Shown here piece by piece: positions 1-13,225 of a stretch of 64,000 nt of DNA. How positions within the stretch are numbered: position 1 is the first letter of the stretch; each line of letters begins with the position of its first letter. The notes under the pieces were generated by a model. It searched no databases. It was not told the DNA's origin and was given only the letters and a program-made list of their open reading frames with translations. A program made the translations under genes and the position numbers. This DNA comes from Chrysoporthe austroafricana (Eukaryota; Ascomycota; Sordariomycetes; Diaporthales; Cryphonectriaceae). The stretch covers positions 992,001 to 1,056,000 of the forward strand of contig JYIP02000011.1 of assembly GCA_001051155.2 (NCBI GenBank). Reading direction: 5' to 3'.

Positions 1-1
1 G

Positions 2-320
2 ATCCGAAAAACTTAATAAGTTTATTAATAAGGCGGTTTGTATTAATAACCGGCTTTATAAACGGTATTAATAATAATAGAAAAATTATAGCTATATTCC
101 GAAATATTAGCCCAATTCTAGAAAGCGCAAGTTCTAATAGAAAAATCGGAATAATATAACCTATTCGAGCATTACGTATATTAGACTTATAGAATTAAAT
201 ACTTTCGTACGGGAATAGTACAAAAGAATTATTTGTTTTAATTGTAGCAAGAAAGGGCATATTGCCCGTAATTGCTATCAAGAGAAAAAAAAGCGAGAAT
301 GGAAGCTAATCCCGAAAAGA
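2..320 (+). pseudogene. Element F gag, C-terminal part with zinc knuckle
   Basis: Nucleocapsid end of a retrotransposon Gag, which packages element RNA. Reading from base 2, the frame resembles the gag tail of the other elements here. A CCHC zinc knuckle lies at 234-275 and is intact as C-F-N-C...G-H...N-C (C-x2-C-x4-H-x4-C). Before it, around 110-225, the frame contains TAA/TAG codons that fit RIP of CAA/CAG or TGG. This knuckle still has all four ligands, whereas the copies in C, A1, D and B have lost the histidine or a cysteine to tyrosine. Confidence 0.75.
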
Positions 321-1439
321 TAGATTAGCGTTACTTAGTAATAGGAACTCAATCAGCTAAATAATAATATCCTATTAGAGCAAGTAGCGGATTCTAATTA
401 TAGCAATATAAGCTGAATAGCCTGCTATTAAGATTATTGCTTACTATACCTCTCGGCGAAAGAAAGTTCAGGATAGTTCTTACGCAAACTTAAAGGATAA
501 TAGCAACTCGCTATAAGAAAGAAAAGCCTTCTTTACAATACGGCTATAAACGATAGCAATTCGGATTGCTTAAGCAACCCGTTAAACGTTAAAGAAGAAG
601 ATTTGGGAAAATTTCCCTTAGAAATATATTTCGATTAATAATAAGAAAAGGCGGTAAAGGAAGAACTCAGTATGCAAATGCCAATATCTAATACTACGCT
701 CGACAAAATAATACTATAAGACAGATAATCAGATAACCTGCTAACTTAAATATTCGAAAAAAGACTTATCGAAAAAACAGAAAGACCGTTTGCTTAGCAT
801 ACTAAATAAAGTTATTCCAAGAATCGTAACTGAATAACCAAGCATACGGAAATGGAATATTTCGTATACAAACTTACTCTAAAAGAATTCCTTTAAGGCA
901 TTCCGTTCCAAAATAGCGGATATAGACCTTAAGAAAATAGAAGGATCAGTCATTTATACCCTTATTATTACGAACTTGCCTAAATATATTATATATATTA
1001 CAATTGCTAAATATATTTTAGCGAGAAAGTTAAATATAATTAGTTCCCAATTAGGGAATAGGACTAATTGATTTAACTTATTATAAAACCCTAAGGAAAA
1101 TATAAGAAAGTCTTGCATATTGAACGCAATAACGCTTATATTAAACTATTTGACAATTATCTATAGAAATATATTCAAGGAAAAATAATATGGGAATAAT
1201 GCTATATATTAGCATATATTATCCATATGCAAGATAAAGCCAAAGAATAGTACTGATTGCAAAAAGCCGAGAAAGCAAAGCAATATGCTTAAAGCTAAAC
1301 AAGAAGGTTAGTAAAGCAAGCAGCCAGACGAATACAGAACGACCCAAAAGGAAAGAATCGCTTATAAAGGGATAGCAGCCGATTAGGATTACAAAGTCCC
1401 TATATGCCATTACGAAAAACAAGGAAGAATATATTATTT

Positions 1440-4400
1440 TGGACTTATATATCGACAGGTAACGTTATAGCGTATTATTGGATAATAGCGCATAAGGAAA
1501 TTTCATCTCGCCGGAAGTTATTAATAGGGAACGAATTCCTTAAATGCAGAAAAAAGATCCTTACAGATTTAATACTGTAAAAAGGAAAGCAATAGCATAT
1601 AATTTCGGAATAATCGATATAGAAACTAATTACTTACTTATTTCGATCTAAGGCCTTATAATAAATACCACTTTCGATATTACAGATATAGTATAGCATA
1701 AATTAATCTTAGGAATACTTTAGCTTAAAGAATATAACCTTTATATCGATTGGATTACTAGCCAGATTTTATAAGAATTAGCCGTACTTATTGAAAGGGT
1801 TGCAATTAACGGAAAAGGGAAAGTCTTAATTATTGAAAATAGCATTAAAAGCATGCGCTTAAATAGGTTCAGATATACTTTTAAGGCAGAAATATTTGCT
1901 AAACGACAGGGAAGGGTTACGGATACCTCGAATTTACAAGCATAAGTTAAAGACAGATCGAGAATTCAAGCAATTAGCGGTTAGCAAAAGGCTAATCCGG
2001 CGCGGGGCATTACGAAACCATATAGACTATAGAACTATAAGGAAATTCAGCTTCCAGTATAATAAGTACAAGAAAATTACGAAAAGAGATTCGGTCTTAC
2101 AAATAACAGATACTCAAGGCTATCAGAAACCAGGATATATAGACGAAAAAAGGAAGCGATAGAAGAAAAGTATGCTTAATAATACCTTTTATTCTTCCAA
2201 ATCGCAAAAGATAAAGAAGGACCGCTACTAGAATTCAAGAACGTATTACGAAAGTATTACGAGTTCAAAAAACTATAGCAAAAGAAATTCGATACCGGCT
2301 TACCAGAATACGGCCTTTATAACTATAAAATCCTATTGAAAGAAAGAATTAAATTAAAGTTTTTCAAGATTTATAGACTTGACGAAATAAAATTCGAAAT
2401 ATTCAGAAAATATATCGACAAAAACCTGAAAAGAGGCTATATACGACTATTGCAATTACTTGCAAAATATTTAATTCTATTCGTACGAAAGAAAAACGGC
2501 AAATTATAATTTTGTATAAATTACCGATAATTTAACAATATTACAATCAAAAACCGATACCCATTACTTTTGGCAAACGAAATAAGAGATTGGCTAATAG
2601 GAATAAAATAATTTATAATGCTTGATTTCAAAGAAAGATATTACTATATCCGAATTAAAGAAGATAATATTTAGAAAACGGCTTTCAGAATACAATACGG
2701 ATATTACGAATATGTAATTATGCCTTTCGGACTTATAAATATACTAGCATTTTTCTAAGAAATGATCAATTATATCTTTTGCGAATTTCTAAATATTACC
2801 ATTATTGTTTACTTTAACGATATCCTTATTTTTTCTAAGAATCTCGAATTATATAAGCAATACGTACGCGAGGTATTCCAAACGTTATAAGATAACAAAT
2901 TCTTAATCGAACTTAGCAAATGCTATTTCTATTAGCAGAAAGTTAATTATTTCGGATATACTATCGAATTAAAGCAAATTAGCATGCAAGAAGATAAAAT
3001 CAAAATAGTACGAGAATAGCTTATATTAGGGAATATTAAGGATATTAAAGCATTTTTCGGATATATTAACTTCTACTGATAATTTATCCGCAATTATAAC
3101 AAGATCGCATACTTTCTTACAGACTTTACGAAAAAAGACCGAAAATTCGAATGGATTCCTAAAATACAGGAAGCATTTAACGAAATCAAAAAACGAATTA
3201 TATTAGAACTAATTCTTTGCGAAACAAACCTAGAGAAACTTTTCGAAATCGAAACCGATATATCGGATTATACGCTTAGCGGACAATTAGGCTAACGGGA
3301 CGATTAAGGATATTTTAGGATTATAAGCAACTTTTCAAAAAAGTTAAACGGCCCAGAACTTAATTATAGCATTCCGGATAAAGAATTAATGGCAATTATC
3401 AAAGCATTCGAAAAATAGCAGCGATATTTAATCGGAACCAAATACTAAATCATAATGCATTCGGATTACAAAAATCTGATAATATTTATAATTACGAAAG
3501 TTTTGAATAAACGATAAATCAGATAGGCAGAATTTCTTTTGCAATTCGATCTGAAAATTATTTATTGCAAAAGATCTGAAAATAGCAAAGCAAATATATT
3601 TAACAGACAGTCGGATTATTAAAATATAGAGCTAAAAGAATTCCAAAATATCTTTTGGCAGGATAAAGATAGCAACCTTATAAATAAAGCCAGAAAACTC
3701 GATATAATTATCAAGATTAGCAATAACGGGAAAGGACTAGAAAGCATAATCCTAGAAAAATAGGATAAATATATCCGAAATATATATAATGCACTAGCAT
3801 ATAGCTATTAAGGAATCAGAGCTATATATAAAAGAATTAAGAAATATTAAAACTTTCCAGAATTAAAGAAAAAGATTGAAAGAATCTTACAAGAATGCAA
3901 TAGCTGCAAGAAGAATAAGATTGAATACTATAAGCCTTATAGACTATTCCAATTATTCCTTATTCTAGAAACGGTTTAGCAATCTATTAGCTAAGATTTT
4001 ATTATTAAGCTACTTCTCTTACGAGAACCCTTAATTAAAATGCAATACGATAATATCCTAATAGTAATTTGCAAACTGAGCAAATACGCTTATTTCCTTC
4101 CGTATAAAGAAAGCAGTATAGCAGAAGATCTCGCATATATATTCCTGAAAACGGTTATAATTAATTACGGTATACTTAAAGAAATTATTTCCGATAAAGA
4201 TAGGAAATTCGTATTAAACTTTTAGATTTCATTTACGAAATTATTCGGAATGCAATAAAAAATATCCATAGCATTTCATTTATAAACAAATAAATAAATA
4301 AAACGAATAAACTAAATTATTAAATAATATTTATAGTATTATATAAATTATAAATAGAATAATTAAATTAACTTATTGCTTCTAGCATAATTCGCATATA

Positions 4401-5040
4401 ATAATACAAATATAAATACGATAAAGAAATTATTATTTTATATATTATACGGCTATAACCCGATAGCTTACTATAACGAATTATTAGGAATAAATGCGGA
4501 AATAGCAGAGAAACGAATTAAGAAAATCAAAAAAATATAAAAAGAATTGCAAGAAGAACTAAAATTTATATAAGAAAAAATAACCCGGTATGCTAATTCC
4601 AAGAGAATTGAGGGATTAATTCTGCAAGAAAGAAATAAAGTTTATTTCGTTCGACAAAAAGAATATATCAAAACAATCAGACCCTCTTACTTGCTAGATT
4701 ATAAGAAACTCGGACTATTTAAAGTTCTAAGGAAAATCTCAGATATCAATTTTGAATTTGCATTACCTTATAGAATGAAAATCTACCCGGTCTTTTACAT
4801 TTCGCTTCTTAAACTTATACTCAGAATAGCCGAAACGGATAATATAGCATAAATAGAAAATAACGAACCAAAATACGAAATAAAACGAATTTTTAAATAT
4901 CGAAAACTAATAAATTATAAAGAATATTTGATTAAGTAGAAAGGATATTACTTAAGCGAAAATAATTGGGAACTAATTAAAAACTTAATTAATGCGAAAT
5001 AAGCATTCCAGGTTTATTAGGAAAAGCAGCTACTAGAATA
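1440..5040 (+). pseudogene. Element F pol: protease, RT, RNase H, integrase, chromodomain (RIP-inactivated)
   Basis: The retropepsin active site lies near 1481-1492 and reads D-N-S-A instead of D-S-G-A, consistent with a G-to-A change. RT covers about 2280-3060; its catalytic Y-x-D-D box at 2810-2821 reads Y-F-N-D. RNase H follows (about 3190-3560), with H-S-D-Y-K-N-L near 3460. Integrase covers about 3850-4650: C-N-S-C of the zinc domain near 3897, then the core with I-I-S-D-K-D-R-K-F in the open stretch 4040-4225. A chromodomain (Y-L-I-K-stop-K-G-Y) lies at about 4854-5010. Many in-frame TAA/TAG codons make it non-functional. The chromodomain places it among chromoviruses, which typically target heterochromatin. 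Confidence 0.85.
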
Positions 5041-5073
5041 TAAAAATCTTCCTAGTAAAATAAACTTATATTA

Positions 5074-5690
5074 TTAACTAGAAGAATAATCAATACCAGA
5101 AGAACCGACCGTATTTTCGGGCCCAACTTCTGAAATAGCAATAGACCAATTAATCTCGGAACCAAACTGCTATAAGGCAGCCTCAAAATCGAAACTTTCA
5201 GGAAAAAGACTCTCAGGAACGAAAGGCTCTATAGCGCAATGCTCGGCTTCGGCCTTACGATATTCCTCTTCGACCTTTTCGGCTTCCAGCTTTTCCAATT
5301 TTTCGAGATTGGATAAACTGTAACGAAAAGCCCGAGCTATCCGCTCCTGCTATATCCGCTTTTGCTTCCGCAATCTCATTAGCTTATCTTCTAAATTTTC
5401 GATTTCGTCTTCCAGCTTTTGGAACTGGTTAAATGCAAAAGAAAGCTCTGCAGCATTAATCGGCTCCAAAACGTTATAACTCGACTGATTATATTGGACG
5501 CATTTAAGGCAACGAGACAAATCTTGCTTGGAAACCGCATACGACTCGAAACCAAAACGGTCGCAATAAAAACAAGGATATATAATAATAGCGTAATAAA
5601 TAATCTGAAAAATCAGGGATTCGCATTATTTATTCTTATCAAAACGAAGATTGAAAGATTTCGGTTTTGAGATTCTGTTCGGTATCTCGA
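5074..5690 (-). pseudogene. Convergent accessory ORF of element F (Cys motif plus coiled coil)
   Basis: Antisense to the element and convergent with pol, between the chromodomain and the 3' LTR. The minus-strand frame reads nearly open to a TAA at 5076-5074, broken mainly by TAGs at former CAG positions. It contains S-R-C-L-K-C, then a glutamate/lysine-rich heptad-like stretch (about 5440-5250), then an acidic tail with F-V-P-E-S-L-F-P-E-S-F-D. The same layout occurs in C, A1, A2 and B. I recall similar short hypothetical proteins in many ascomycete annotations but can assign no function. The first Cys pair is not clearly retained here. The plus-strand frame over the same bases is also fairly open, so a pol extension cannot be excluded. 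Confidence 0.6.
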
Positions 5691-5775
5691 TTAAGAAGGC
5701 GTAATAATATACCAAAACGAGCAAGGAATACTTATAGAAGATCGTTAAGGATAATAATCGATAAGAAAGAAATAA

Positions 5776-6218
5776 TATTATAACCTATCCAATATATAAA
5801 TTACGAGTAAAGCAGCCCAATAGCGGGATACGGAAAATTAGTACAATCCAGATTAGGAATAGCAGGAAAGATTATATAATCCAGGGTTAGAGTTATAAAG
5901 GAAATAGGATCTGGAAATTTGCTTTAGATCCCTTAAACCCAAAATCTGAAAATCTATTCCAGATCTAATAGATCTATACTGAAAAGCTGGATATATAAAA
6001 ATACGTTCATTACTTATTAAATAGATATAATATATAGCTTTTCAGTTATTAATTTAAGTATCAATCGGACTTTATTATTAATAGCCGTTCTAGGCTTATA
6101 AATATTGCAATACTTAGCGATTTGTTCCGATATTCAAGATAATACTTAGTATTGCTTTTATTAATATAAACCCTTTTGACTTTATAGTTATTTTAGGATT
6201 ATTGCAGCGTTTATAATA
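5776..6218 (+). repeat. 3' LTR of element F
   Basis: 443 bp, starting TATTATAACC and ending GTTTATAATA, the RIPped forms of TG...CA. A telomere-like CCAGGGTTAGAGTTA lies at about 5880-5894, some 105 bp from the start. GATATATAAA near 5990 is the likely TATA box. The first part contains AGATCT-rich sequence shared only with the truncated LTR at 37581-37925, so F and G belong to one family. Confidence 0.85.
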
Positions 6219-6312
6219 TAAGGGAAGAAATAAGTATATTTGCTTACTTTATAAACTATTATTAAAATGCTATTATATTGCATTTTAATTAAAAGTTTTC
6301 GTAAAAAAAGTA
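6219..6312 (-). pseudogene. Element D integrase fragment between F and C
   Basis: About 94 bp that align by eye with the integrase core of element C at about 8577-8665 (same strand). The fragment is isolated by F on the left and C on the right. Its last five bases, AAGTA, are the left target-site duplication of C. Confidence 0.75.
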
Positions 6313-6757
6313 TATTATAAACGCTGCTATATTCTTAAAATAACCGCAGAATTAAAGGGTTTATATTAGCAAAAGCGGTAACGAATACTGCTTTGAATCT
6401 TTAAAACAAATTCACTAAGAGTATACGCAATATTTATAAGCTTTAATAGCTATTAATAGTAAAGTCCGATTAATACTTAAATTGATAACTGAAAAGCTAT
6501 TACTATTTATTTAATAAATATCTAATCCTTATATATCCAGCTCTTTAGTATAAGATTACCGGCTTATTAAATAAGCTAATAAGCCTGGCTTGCCGGCTTA
6601 TTTAGTAATCCAATAATCCTTATCTTATTTATCCTTAACCCTTATTTATATAAGTATTTATTAAGTTTTGCAGCTAAGCCTGAAAATCCCGGTACTGAAT
6701 GAGCTGTTTCGAATAGCTTTAATATCGCATTCTAGTTCTGCATATTGGTTTATAATA
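6313..6757 (-). repeat. 3' LTR of element C
   Basis: 445 bp, TATTATAAACG...TTTATAATA, the RIPped form of the partner at 13375-13819. The telomere-like stretch around 6634-6645 has decayed to CCTTAACCCTT. Confidence 0.9.
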
Positions 6758-6840
6758 TTATTTCCTGTCTTATCGGTTAATATCCTTATCAATTTCTGTA
6801 AGCTTTCTTAATCTTTTTTATCATTTATCGTGCTTTCCTG

Positions 6841-7439
6841 ATCAGAATATCGGGTAGAGTGCAAAAGAATCGTTCGCTTAAGACCCAGTATCGTAATTCT
6901 CTTTTAGAAGCGATTTTTCAATATGCTATTCAAATGCTTTCCTATTCGTTTTATAAGGGTCGCGGTATTCCGGTTTGTCAGGTTTCCGAACGGAATTCCT
7001 CTCGTTATTCGGAATGCATACAGCTTAATCGTTCTTATTATAATATATTAAGCGTTATTCCTAATAAGTTACGCAAGATAGCTTACTATTATAAAAAACT
7101 GGAAAATGAATTGGAAATAACGGAAAAGAAAGTTTTTCGTTTTCGATACTAAAAGCGTATATAGTATAAGAAGATAATACGGGCCGTTTATCGGGAAACT
7201 AATAATATAGAGGAATTAGAAAAGCTAGAAGCCGAAAAGGTTAAAGAAGAGCGTTATAAGGCTAAGGCCAAGCGTTATATTATAAAGCCTTTCGTTCCTG
7301 AAAGTTTCTTTCCTAAGAGTTTCGATTTTGAAATTGCTTTGCAGTAATTTAATTCCGAAATTAATTAGTTCGTTACTATTTCAGAAATTAAGCCCGAAAA
7401 TGCAACTAGTTCTTCTAGTATTAATTATCTTTCTAGTTA
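6841..7439 (+). pseudogene. Convergent accessory ORF of element C (Cys motif plus coiled coil)
   Basis: Opposite in direction to the element's gag-pol. The stretch to 7152 is open; two stops (near 7150 and 7159), then a mostly open frame to TAA near 7437. The motif at about 6946-7020 reads S-Y-S-F-Y-K-G-R-G-I-P-V-C...S-R-Y-S-E-C; with the tyrosines read as former cysteines it fits C-x2-C-x7-C-x9-C-x2-C. A charged helical stretch (L-R-K-I-A...K-L-E-N-E-L-E) suggests a coiled coil, followed by L-E-K-L-E-A-E and F-V-P-E-S. The Cys pattern could bind zinc; function unknown. Confidence 0.65.
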
Positions 7440-7689
7440 ATTAATAAGTCTTTTTAACTAATTATTCTTTATTTTAATATTAAGCGCTAATTAGTAATAG
7501 CATTTTATTATTTGCAATTTTACTTAATTAATTATAGATCTTTTCTTATTAATATAAGTTTATTTGTATTAATATTATAGCGGGCTTCCTGGTTAGGCTA
7601 TTCGATTAGTCGGTCTATTTTATTAGAAAGATTTTTGTATTCTAATAGCTGCTTTTTCCCAGTAAACCTGGAATGCTTATTTCGCATTA

Positions 7690-10600
7690 GCCAAATTCTT
7701 AATTAATTTCTAATTATTTTCGCTTGAATAATATCCTTTTTACTTAATCAAATATTCTTTATAGTTTATTAGTTTTCGATATTTAAAAATCCGTTCCATT
7801 TCGTATTCTGGTTCGTTATTTTTTACTTATACTATATTATCCGTTCCGGCTATTTTGAATATAAGTTTAAAAAGCGAAATATAAAAAACCGGGTAGATTT
7901 TTATTCCGTAAAGTAATGCAAATTCAAAATTAACATTTAAGATTTTTTTCAGAACTTTAAATAGTCCGAGTTTCTTATAGTCCAGCAAGTAAGAAAGTCT
8001 GGTTATTTTAATATATTCTTTTTGTCGAACGAGATAGACTTTATTTCCTTCTTGCAGAATTAATCCTTTAATTCTTTTAGAATTGGCATACCGGGTTATT
8101 CTTTCTTATATAAATTTTAATTTTTCTTGCAATTCTTTTTATACTTTCTTAATTTTCTTAATTCGTTTTTCTGCTACTTTCGCATTTGCTCTTAGTAATT
8201 CGTTATAATAGGCTATCGGGTTATAGCTATAAAATGTATAGAATAGTAATTTCTTTATTATACTTATATTTATATTATTATAAGCGAATTATATTAATAA
8301 CAGTAAGTCGACCTAGTTATTCTATTTGTAATTTACGTAATGCTATAAATATTATTTAATAATCTGGTTTATTCGTTCTATTTGCCCGTTTATCTATAAA
8401 TGGAATGTAATAGATATTTTCTATTATATTTCGAATAACTTTATAAATGAAATCCAGAAATTTAATACGAACTTCCGGTCTTTATCGGAAATAATTTCTT
8501 TAAGCATATTATAATTGGCTATAACCGTTCTGAAAAATATATATACGAGGTTTTCTGCTATGCTGCTTTCCTTATAAAGAAGGAAATAAGCATATTTGCT
8601 TAGTTTGCAAACTATTATTAAAATGCTATTGTATTGCATTCTAGTTAAGGGTTTTCGTAAAAAAGGTAGCTTAATAATAAAATCCTAGCTAATAGATTGC
8701 CAAACCGCTTCTGGAACGGGAAGTAATTGGAATAGTCTATAAGGCTTGTAATATTCGATTTTATTCTTCTTATAACTATTGCATTCTCGTAAAATATTTT
8801 CAATTCTTTTTCTAAAGCCTAGAGAATTCCAATATTTCTTGATCCTTTCATAAGTAGCTTTAATTCTTTAATAGCCGTATGCCGGTATATTATATATATT
8901 TTTGATATATTTATTCTATTCTTTTCTTATTATATCTTTTAATTTCTCTTTATTATTAAAAGTCTTGATAATTATATTAAGCTTTTTGGCCTCGTTTATA
9001 AGGTTACTATCTTTATCTTATCAGAAGATATTTTATAATTCTCTTAGCTTTGCATTTTAGTAGTTTAATTATTTGCTAAATGCATCCGTTTTGCTATTTT
9101 CTAATCCTTTGCAATAAACGATTTTCAAATCGAATTATAAAAGGAATTCTGCTTATCGGACTTATTATTTATTTAGAACTTTTGTTATTATAAATATTAT
9201 CAAATTCTTATAATTAGAGTATATTATAATCTAGTATTTTATTCTGATTAAATAGTGCTGCTATTTTTCGAATGCTTTTATAATTGCTATTAATTCTTTA
9301 TCTGGAATGCTATAATTGAATTCTGGGCCGCTCAGTTTTTTTAAGAAATTGCTTACGATCCTGAAATATCTTTAGTTATTTCGTTAACCGAATTGTCTTC
9401 TTAATACGTAATCCGATATATCGGTTTCGATTTCAAATAGCTTATTTGGGTTTGTTTTGCAAAATATAGGTTTTGATATTACTCGCTTTTTGATTTCGTT
9501 AAATGCTTCTTAAGCTTCTTATATTTATTCGAACTTTTAATCTTTCTTTATAAGGTTTGTAAAAGGGCATACGATCTTGCTATAATCTCGAATGAATTAT
9601 TAATAAAAGTTAATATAGCTTAAGAATGCTTTAATTTCCTTTATTTTTTCTAGTATAAGCTATTCTTTTATTGCTTAAACTTTATTTTTCTATATGCTAA
9701 TTTTGCTTAATTTTATTATATAACCGAAATAATTGATTTTTTGCTAATAAAAATAATATTTATTTAATTCGATTAGAAATTTATTATTTTGTAAAATCTG
9801 GAATACTTATCGTATATACTATTTATAGGATTCAAAATCTTTTAAATAAATAAAGATATTATTAAAATAGATAATAATAATAATATCCAAATATTCGCAA
9901 AAGATATCGTTAATTATTTCTTGAAAGAATGCGGGCGCATTAGTTAGTTCAAAAAATAAGATTATATATTCGAAATGTCCGTAACGAGTCCTGAATGCCG
10001 TCTTCCAAATATCGTTTTCCTTAATTCGGATATAGTAATATCCTTCTTTGAAATCGAGTATAATAAATCAATTTGTTCCGATTAGCCGATTTCGCATTTC
10101 CCTTATTAGAAATAAAAGGTAGCGGTTCTTAATCGTAATATCGTTAAGCTATTTGTAATTTATATAAAGTTGCAATTTGCCGTTTTTCTTGGGTATAAAT
10201 AGGATCGGGTATCCTGCTAGTAATTGCGATTTTCGTATATAGCCTCTTTTCAGGTTTTTATCGATATATTCTCTGAATGCTTCGAGCTTCGCTTGGTCGA
10301 GCTTGTAAATAGAATAGTTTTTTGATTTCGTCTTTTCTTTTAGCAAGATTTCGTAATTAAAAAGGCCGTATTCTAGCAAACTAATATCAAATTTCCTTTG
10401 CTATAGTTTCTTGAATTCGTAATATTCCTTTAATATATTCTTAAGTTCTAATAATAATCCTTTTTCGTTTTCTGTAATTTGGAAGAACAAAAAGTACTAT
10501 TAAGCGTATTTTGCTTCTCTTGCTTCTTATTGCTATTTTCGGGATTTGATTTCTGGGGCTTCTAAATATTTGTTATTTATTAATCCAAACTTCCGTTCGT

Positions 10601-11290
10601 AACCTTTCTGTATTTGCTATCTCGAAAGCTATATTTCTTTATAATTCTATAATCCATATAGTTTTGTAACGCTTTATATCGGATTAGCCTTTTGCCGATC
10701 GTTAATCGCTTGAATTCTTAATTTATTTTTAATTTGTATTTGTAAGTTCGAAGTATTTGTAACCTTTCCTTATCTTTCGGCAAGTTTGTCTGCTTTAAAG
10801 GTATATTCGAACTTATTTGAGCGCATATTTCTGATATTGTTCTCAGTAATTAAGACTTTCCCTTTTCCGTTAATTGCAACCCTTTTAGTAAGTTCGGCTT
10901 ATTCCTATAAAATCTAGCTAGTAGTCCAATCGATATAAGGGTTATGCTTCTTAAGCCAAAATATTCTTAAGATCAATTTATGCTATGCTATATCTGTAAT
11001 ATTGAAAATAGTATTTGTTATAAAGCTTTGGATTAAAATAAGTAAGTAATCAATTTCCATATCGATTATATTAAGGTTATATGCAACCGCTTTTCCTTCT
11101 ATAATATTAAGTTTATAGGGTTCCTTTTTTTGTATTTAGGGAATCCGTTCTTTATTAACGATTTCTAGCAAGATAAAATTTCCTTATACGCCGCTATCTA
11201 ATAGCGCGCTGTATTATTACCCGTTTATATATATATCTAATATAATATATTTTTCGTTTCTTTTAGTAGTAGCGCATAAGGACCTTATAA
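7690..11290 (-). pseudogene. Element C pol: protease, RT, RNase H, integrase, chromodomain
   Basis: Read right to left. The retropepsin active site D-S-G is intact at 11198-11190. RT lies at about 10380-9750, with the start of the domain open at 10379-10149 (Y-I-R-K-S...F-I-P-K-K-N-G-K-L). RNase H is at about 9480-9100. Integrase is at about 8870-8150, with an open core stretch at 8639-8424 containing I-I-S-D-K-D-R-K-F-V-L-N-F-W. A chromodomain-like segment lies at about 7840-7690. Stops at RIP-type codons interrupt every domain. Domain order is that of Ty3/gypsy chromoviruses. Confidence 0.85.
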
Positions 11291-12360
11291 TCTTAATCGG
11301 CTGCTATCCTTTTATAAGCGATCTTTTCCTTTTGGGTCGTTCTGTGCTTATCTCGTTACTTGCTTTGCTATCCTTCTTGCTTGGCTTTAAGCATATTGCC
11401 TTGCTTTCTCGGCTTTTTGCAATTAGTGCTATTCTTTAGCTTTGTCTTGCATATGGATAGAATATGCCGATATATAGCATTATTCCTATATTATTCTTTT
11501 TTGAATATATTTCTATAAATAATTATTAGGTAGTCCGATATAAGCGTTATTGCATTCGATATACAAGACTTTTCTGTATTTTCCCTAGGATTCTATAATA
11601 GGTTAGATCAATTAGTTTTATTCCTTAATTAGGAACCAATCGTATTTAACTTTCTCGCTAAAATATATTTAGCAATTATAATATATATAATATATCTAAG
11701 CAAGTTCGTAATGGCGAAAGTATAAGTAACTGATCTTTCTATTTTCTTGGGATTTGCATTCGCTATTCTGAAACGGGATGCCTTGGAAGAATTCTTATAA
11801 TATAAGCCTGTAAACGAAATGCTCGATTTTCATATATTTGGTTATCCAGTTACTATGCTTTTGTTATAGCCGTTTTGTATTTAGGATGCTATGCTCTTTC
11901 AATTCTTTTTCGAATATAAGGGTTAATAGGTTATTTGGCTATCGGTCTGGAAATGCTATTTCTTCTATTATAGTATTAAGTATTAATGCTATTATATTTA
12001 AAATGCCGAATTCTTCTTTTATTATTGCTTCTTATCGTCTGTCGAAATATATTTCTAAGGGAAATTGTCTTAAATCCTCTTCTCTAGCAATCAGTAAGCT
12101 GCTTGAATAATCTGAATCGCTATTATTTATAGCCATATCGTAAAAAGGGCTTTTTCTTCCTATAACGAATTATCTTTATCCTTTAAGCTTGCATAGAAAT
12201 TATCCTAAGCTTTCTTTCGCCGAGAAGTATAATAAGCAGTAATCCTAATAGCAAGCTGTCCAGCTTATGCTTCCGTAATCAGGGTTTGCTGCTTGCTCTG
12301 GTAAGATATTATTATTTAGCTAATTGGGTTTCTATCGTTAGGCAATATTGATCTGTCTTT
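11290..12360 (-). pseudogene. Element C gag-pro linking region
   Basis: Between the zinc knuckle and the protease site of element C. The block is conserved in position in A1, A2, D and B, so it belongs to the element, but it has no motif I recognise. Plus-strand open stretches here (for example 11838-12110) are low-complexity shadows. Confidence 0.5.
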
Positions 12361-13225
12361 CCGGAACTAGTTTCCATTCTCGCTTCTTTTTCTCTTAATA
12401 GCAATTGCGGGCAATATACCCTTTCTTGCTACAATTATAGCAAGTAATTCCTTTGCATTATTCTCGCATAAAAGCGTCCAATTCTATAAGTCCGGCATAT
12501 ATCGTACCTGAATAAGCCGTATTATTTCGGTTGCTATATTGGAACTTACGCTTTTTAGAATTGGGTTAGTACTGAAAGGTATTATTATAATTCTTCTGTT
12601 ATTATTGCTTTTGTTCGTAAAGCCGATTGTCGATACGAACGGCTTTATTAATGAACTTATTAAGTTTTTCGGGTTAGTTTTCTTTATAAAGTTTGTCCTT
12701 AACTTCTTCTTTAAATCTTGTATAATAGGCATTTATAAAAGGCTCGTTTTCGTAATCGAAATAAGCAATAATTTATCTGAATTTGGCTATATAGTTTGCC
12801 GTTAATCTTATTTGCCGAAATGCTTCCAATTGCCGTATTGCGGTATATCGCTCGTCCGGGTTTCCGAAAGTTTTAGTAAAGGCTTTTTCGAAATTGGAAT
12901 AATACTGGAAGATGCGTTTGGTATTCTCGGAACGGAATATATTATCGTTATCCAGGTAATCGCGAAAAGTAGGTTCCTATTACTGGAATGCTATCCTTTC
13001 GAGTCGGCTTCTTACAAAGTCGATCTTGTTATAAGTAATCCTAAATTGGGTATTATAATGCTTAAAATAGGCTTTAAATTAGGTTAAGAAGGCCTGAAAG
13101 TCCTTGCAAGTGCTTTTGTAAGGCCCGAGCTTATCAAGCTTGAAAGCTTTAGCCTGTTGAAAGGCATTGAGGCGGAAGATTTCGTTTTTGACTTTCTCAA
13201 GCTGCTAATATAAAGCCATATTTTA
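12360..13225 (-). pseudogene. Element C gag
   Basis: Gag capsid-nucleocapsid region next to the 5' LTR (right side). It contains the same sequence blocks as the gag of F, D, G, A and B. The zinc knuckle at 12442-12401 reads C-Y-N-C...G-Y...N-C: the knuckle histidine is now tyrosine (CAT to TAT, a CpA to TpA change). Several in-frame stops. The start codon cannot be fixed because of decay near the LTR. Confidence 0.75.

Larger units (their letters stand above)
1..6218 (+). mobile_element. Element F: Ty3/gypsy chromovirus, 5' part outside the window
   Basis: Coding order on the plus strand is gag zinc knuckle, protease, RT, RNase H, integrase and chromodomain, followed by an antisense accessory ORF and a 443-bp 3' LTR. 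The element runs off the left edge, so its 5' LTR and most of gag are missing. It ends at 6218, where integrase sequence of element D (minus strand) begins; the first five bases after it, TAAGG, would be the right TSD but the left copy is out of view. All frames carry RIP-type stops, so no intact polyprotein remains. Boundaries come from comparison with the LTR ends of the other elements in this window. Confidence 0.85.

Noticed and set aside
11838..12110. Plus-strand membrane protein gene inside element C
   Set aside because: It is antisense to the gag-pro region of C; the hydrophobic residues reflect AT-rich RIPped sequence, and equivalent frames are not conserved in other copies.
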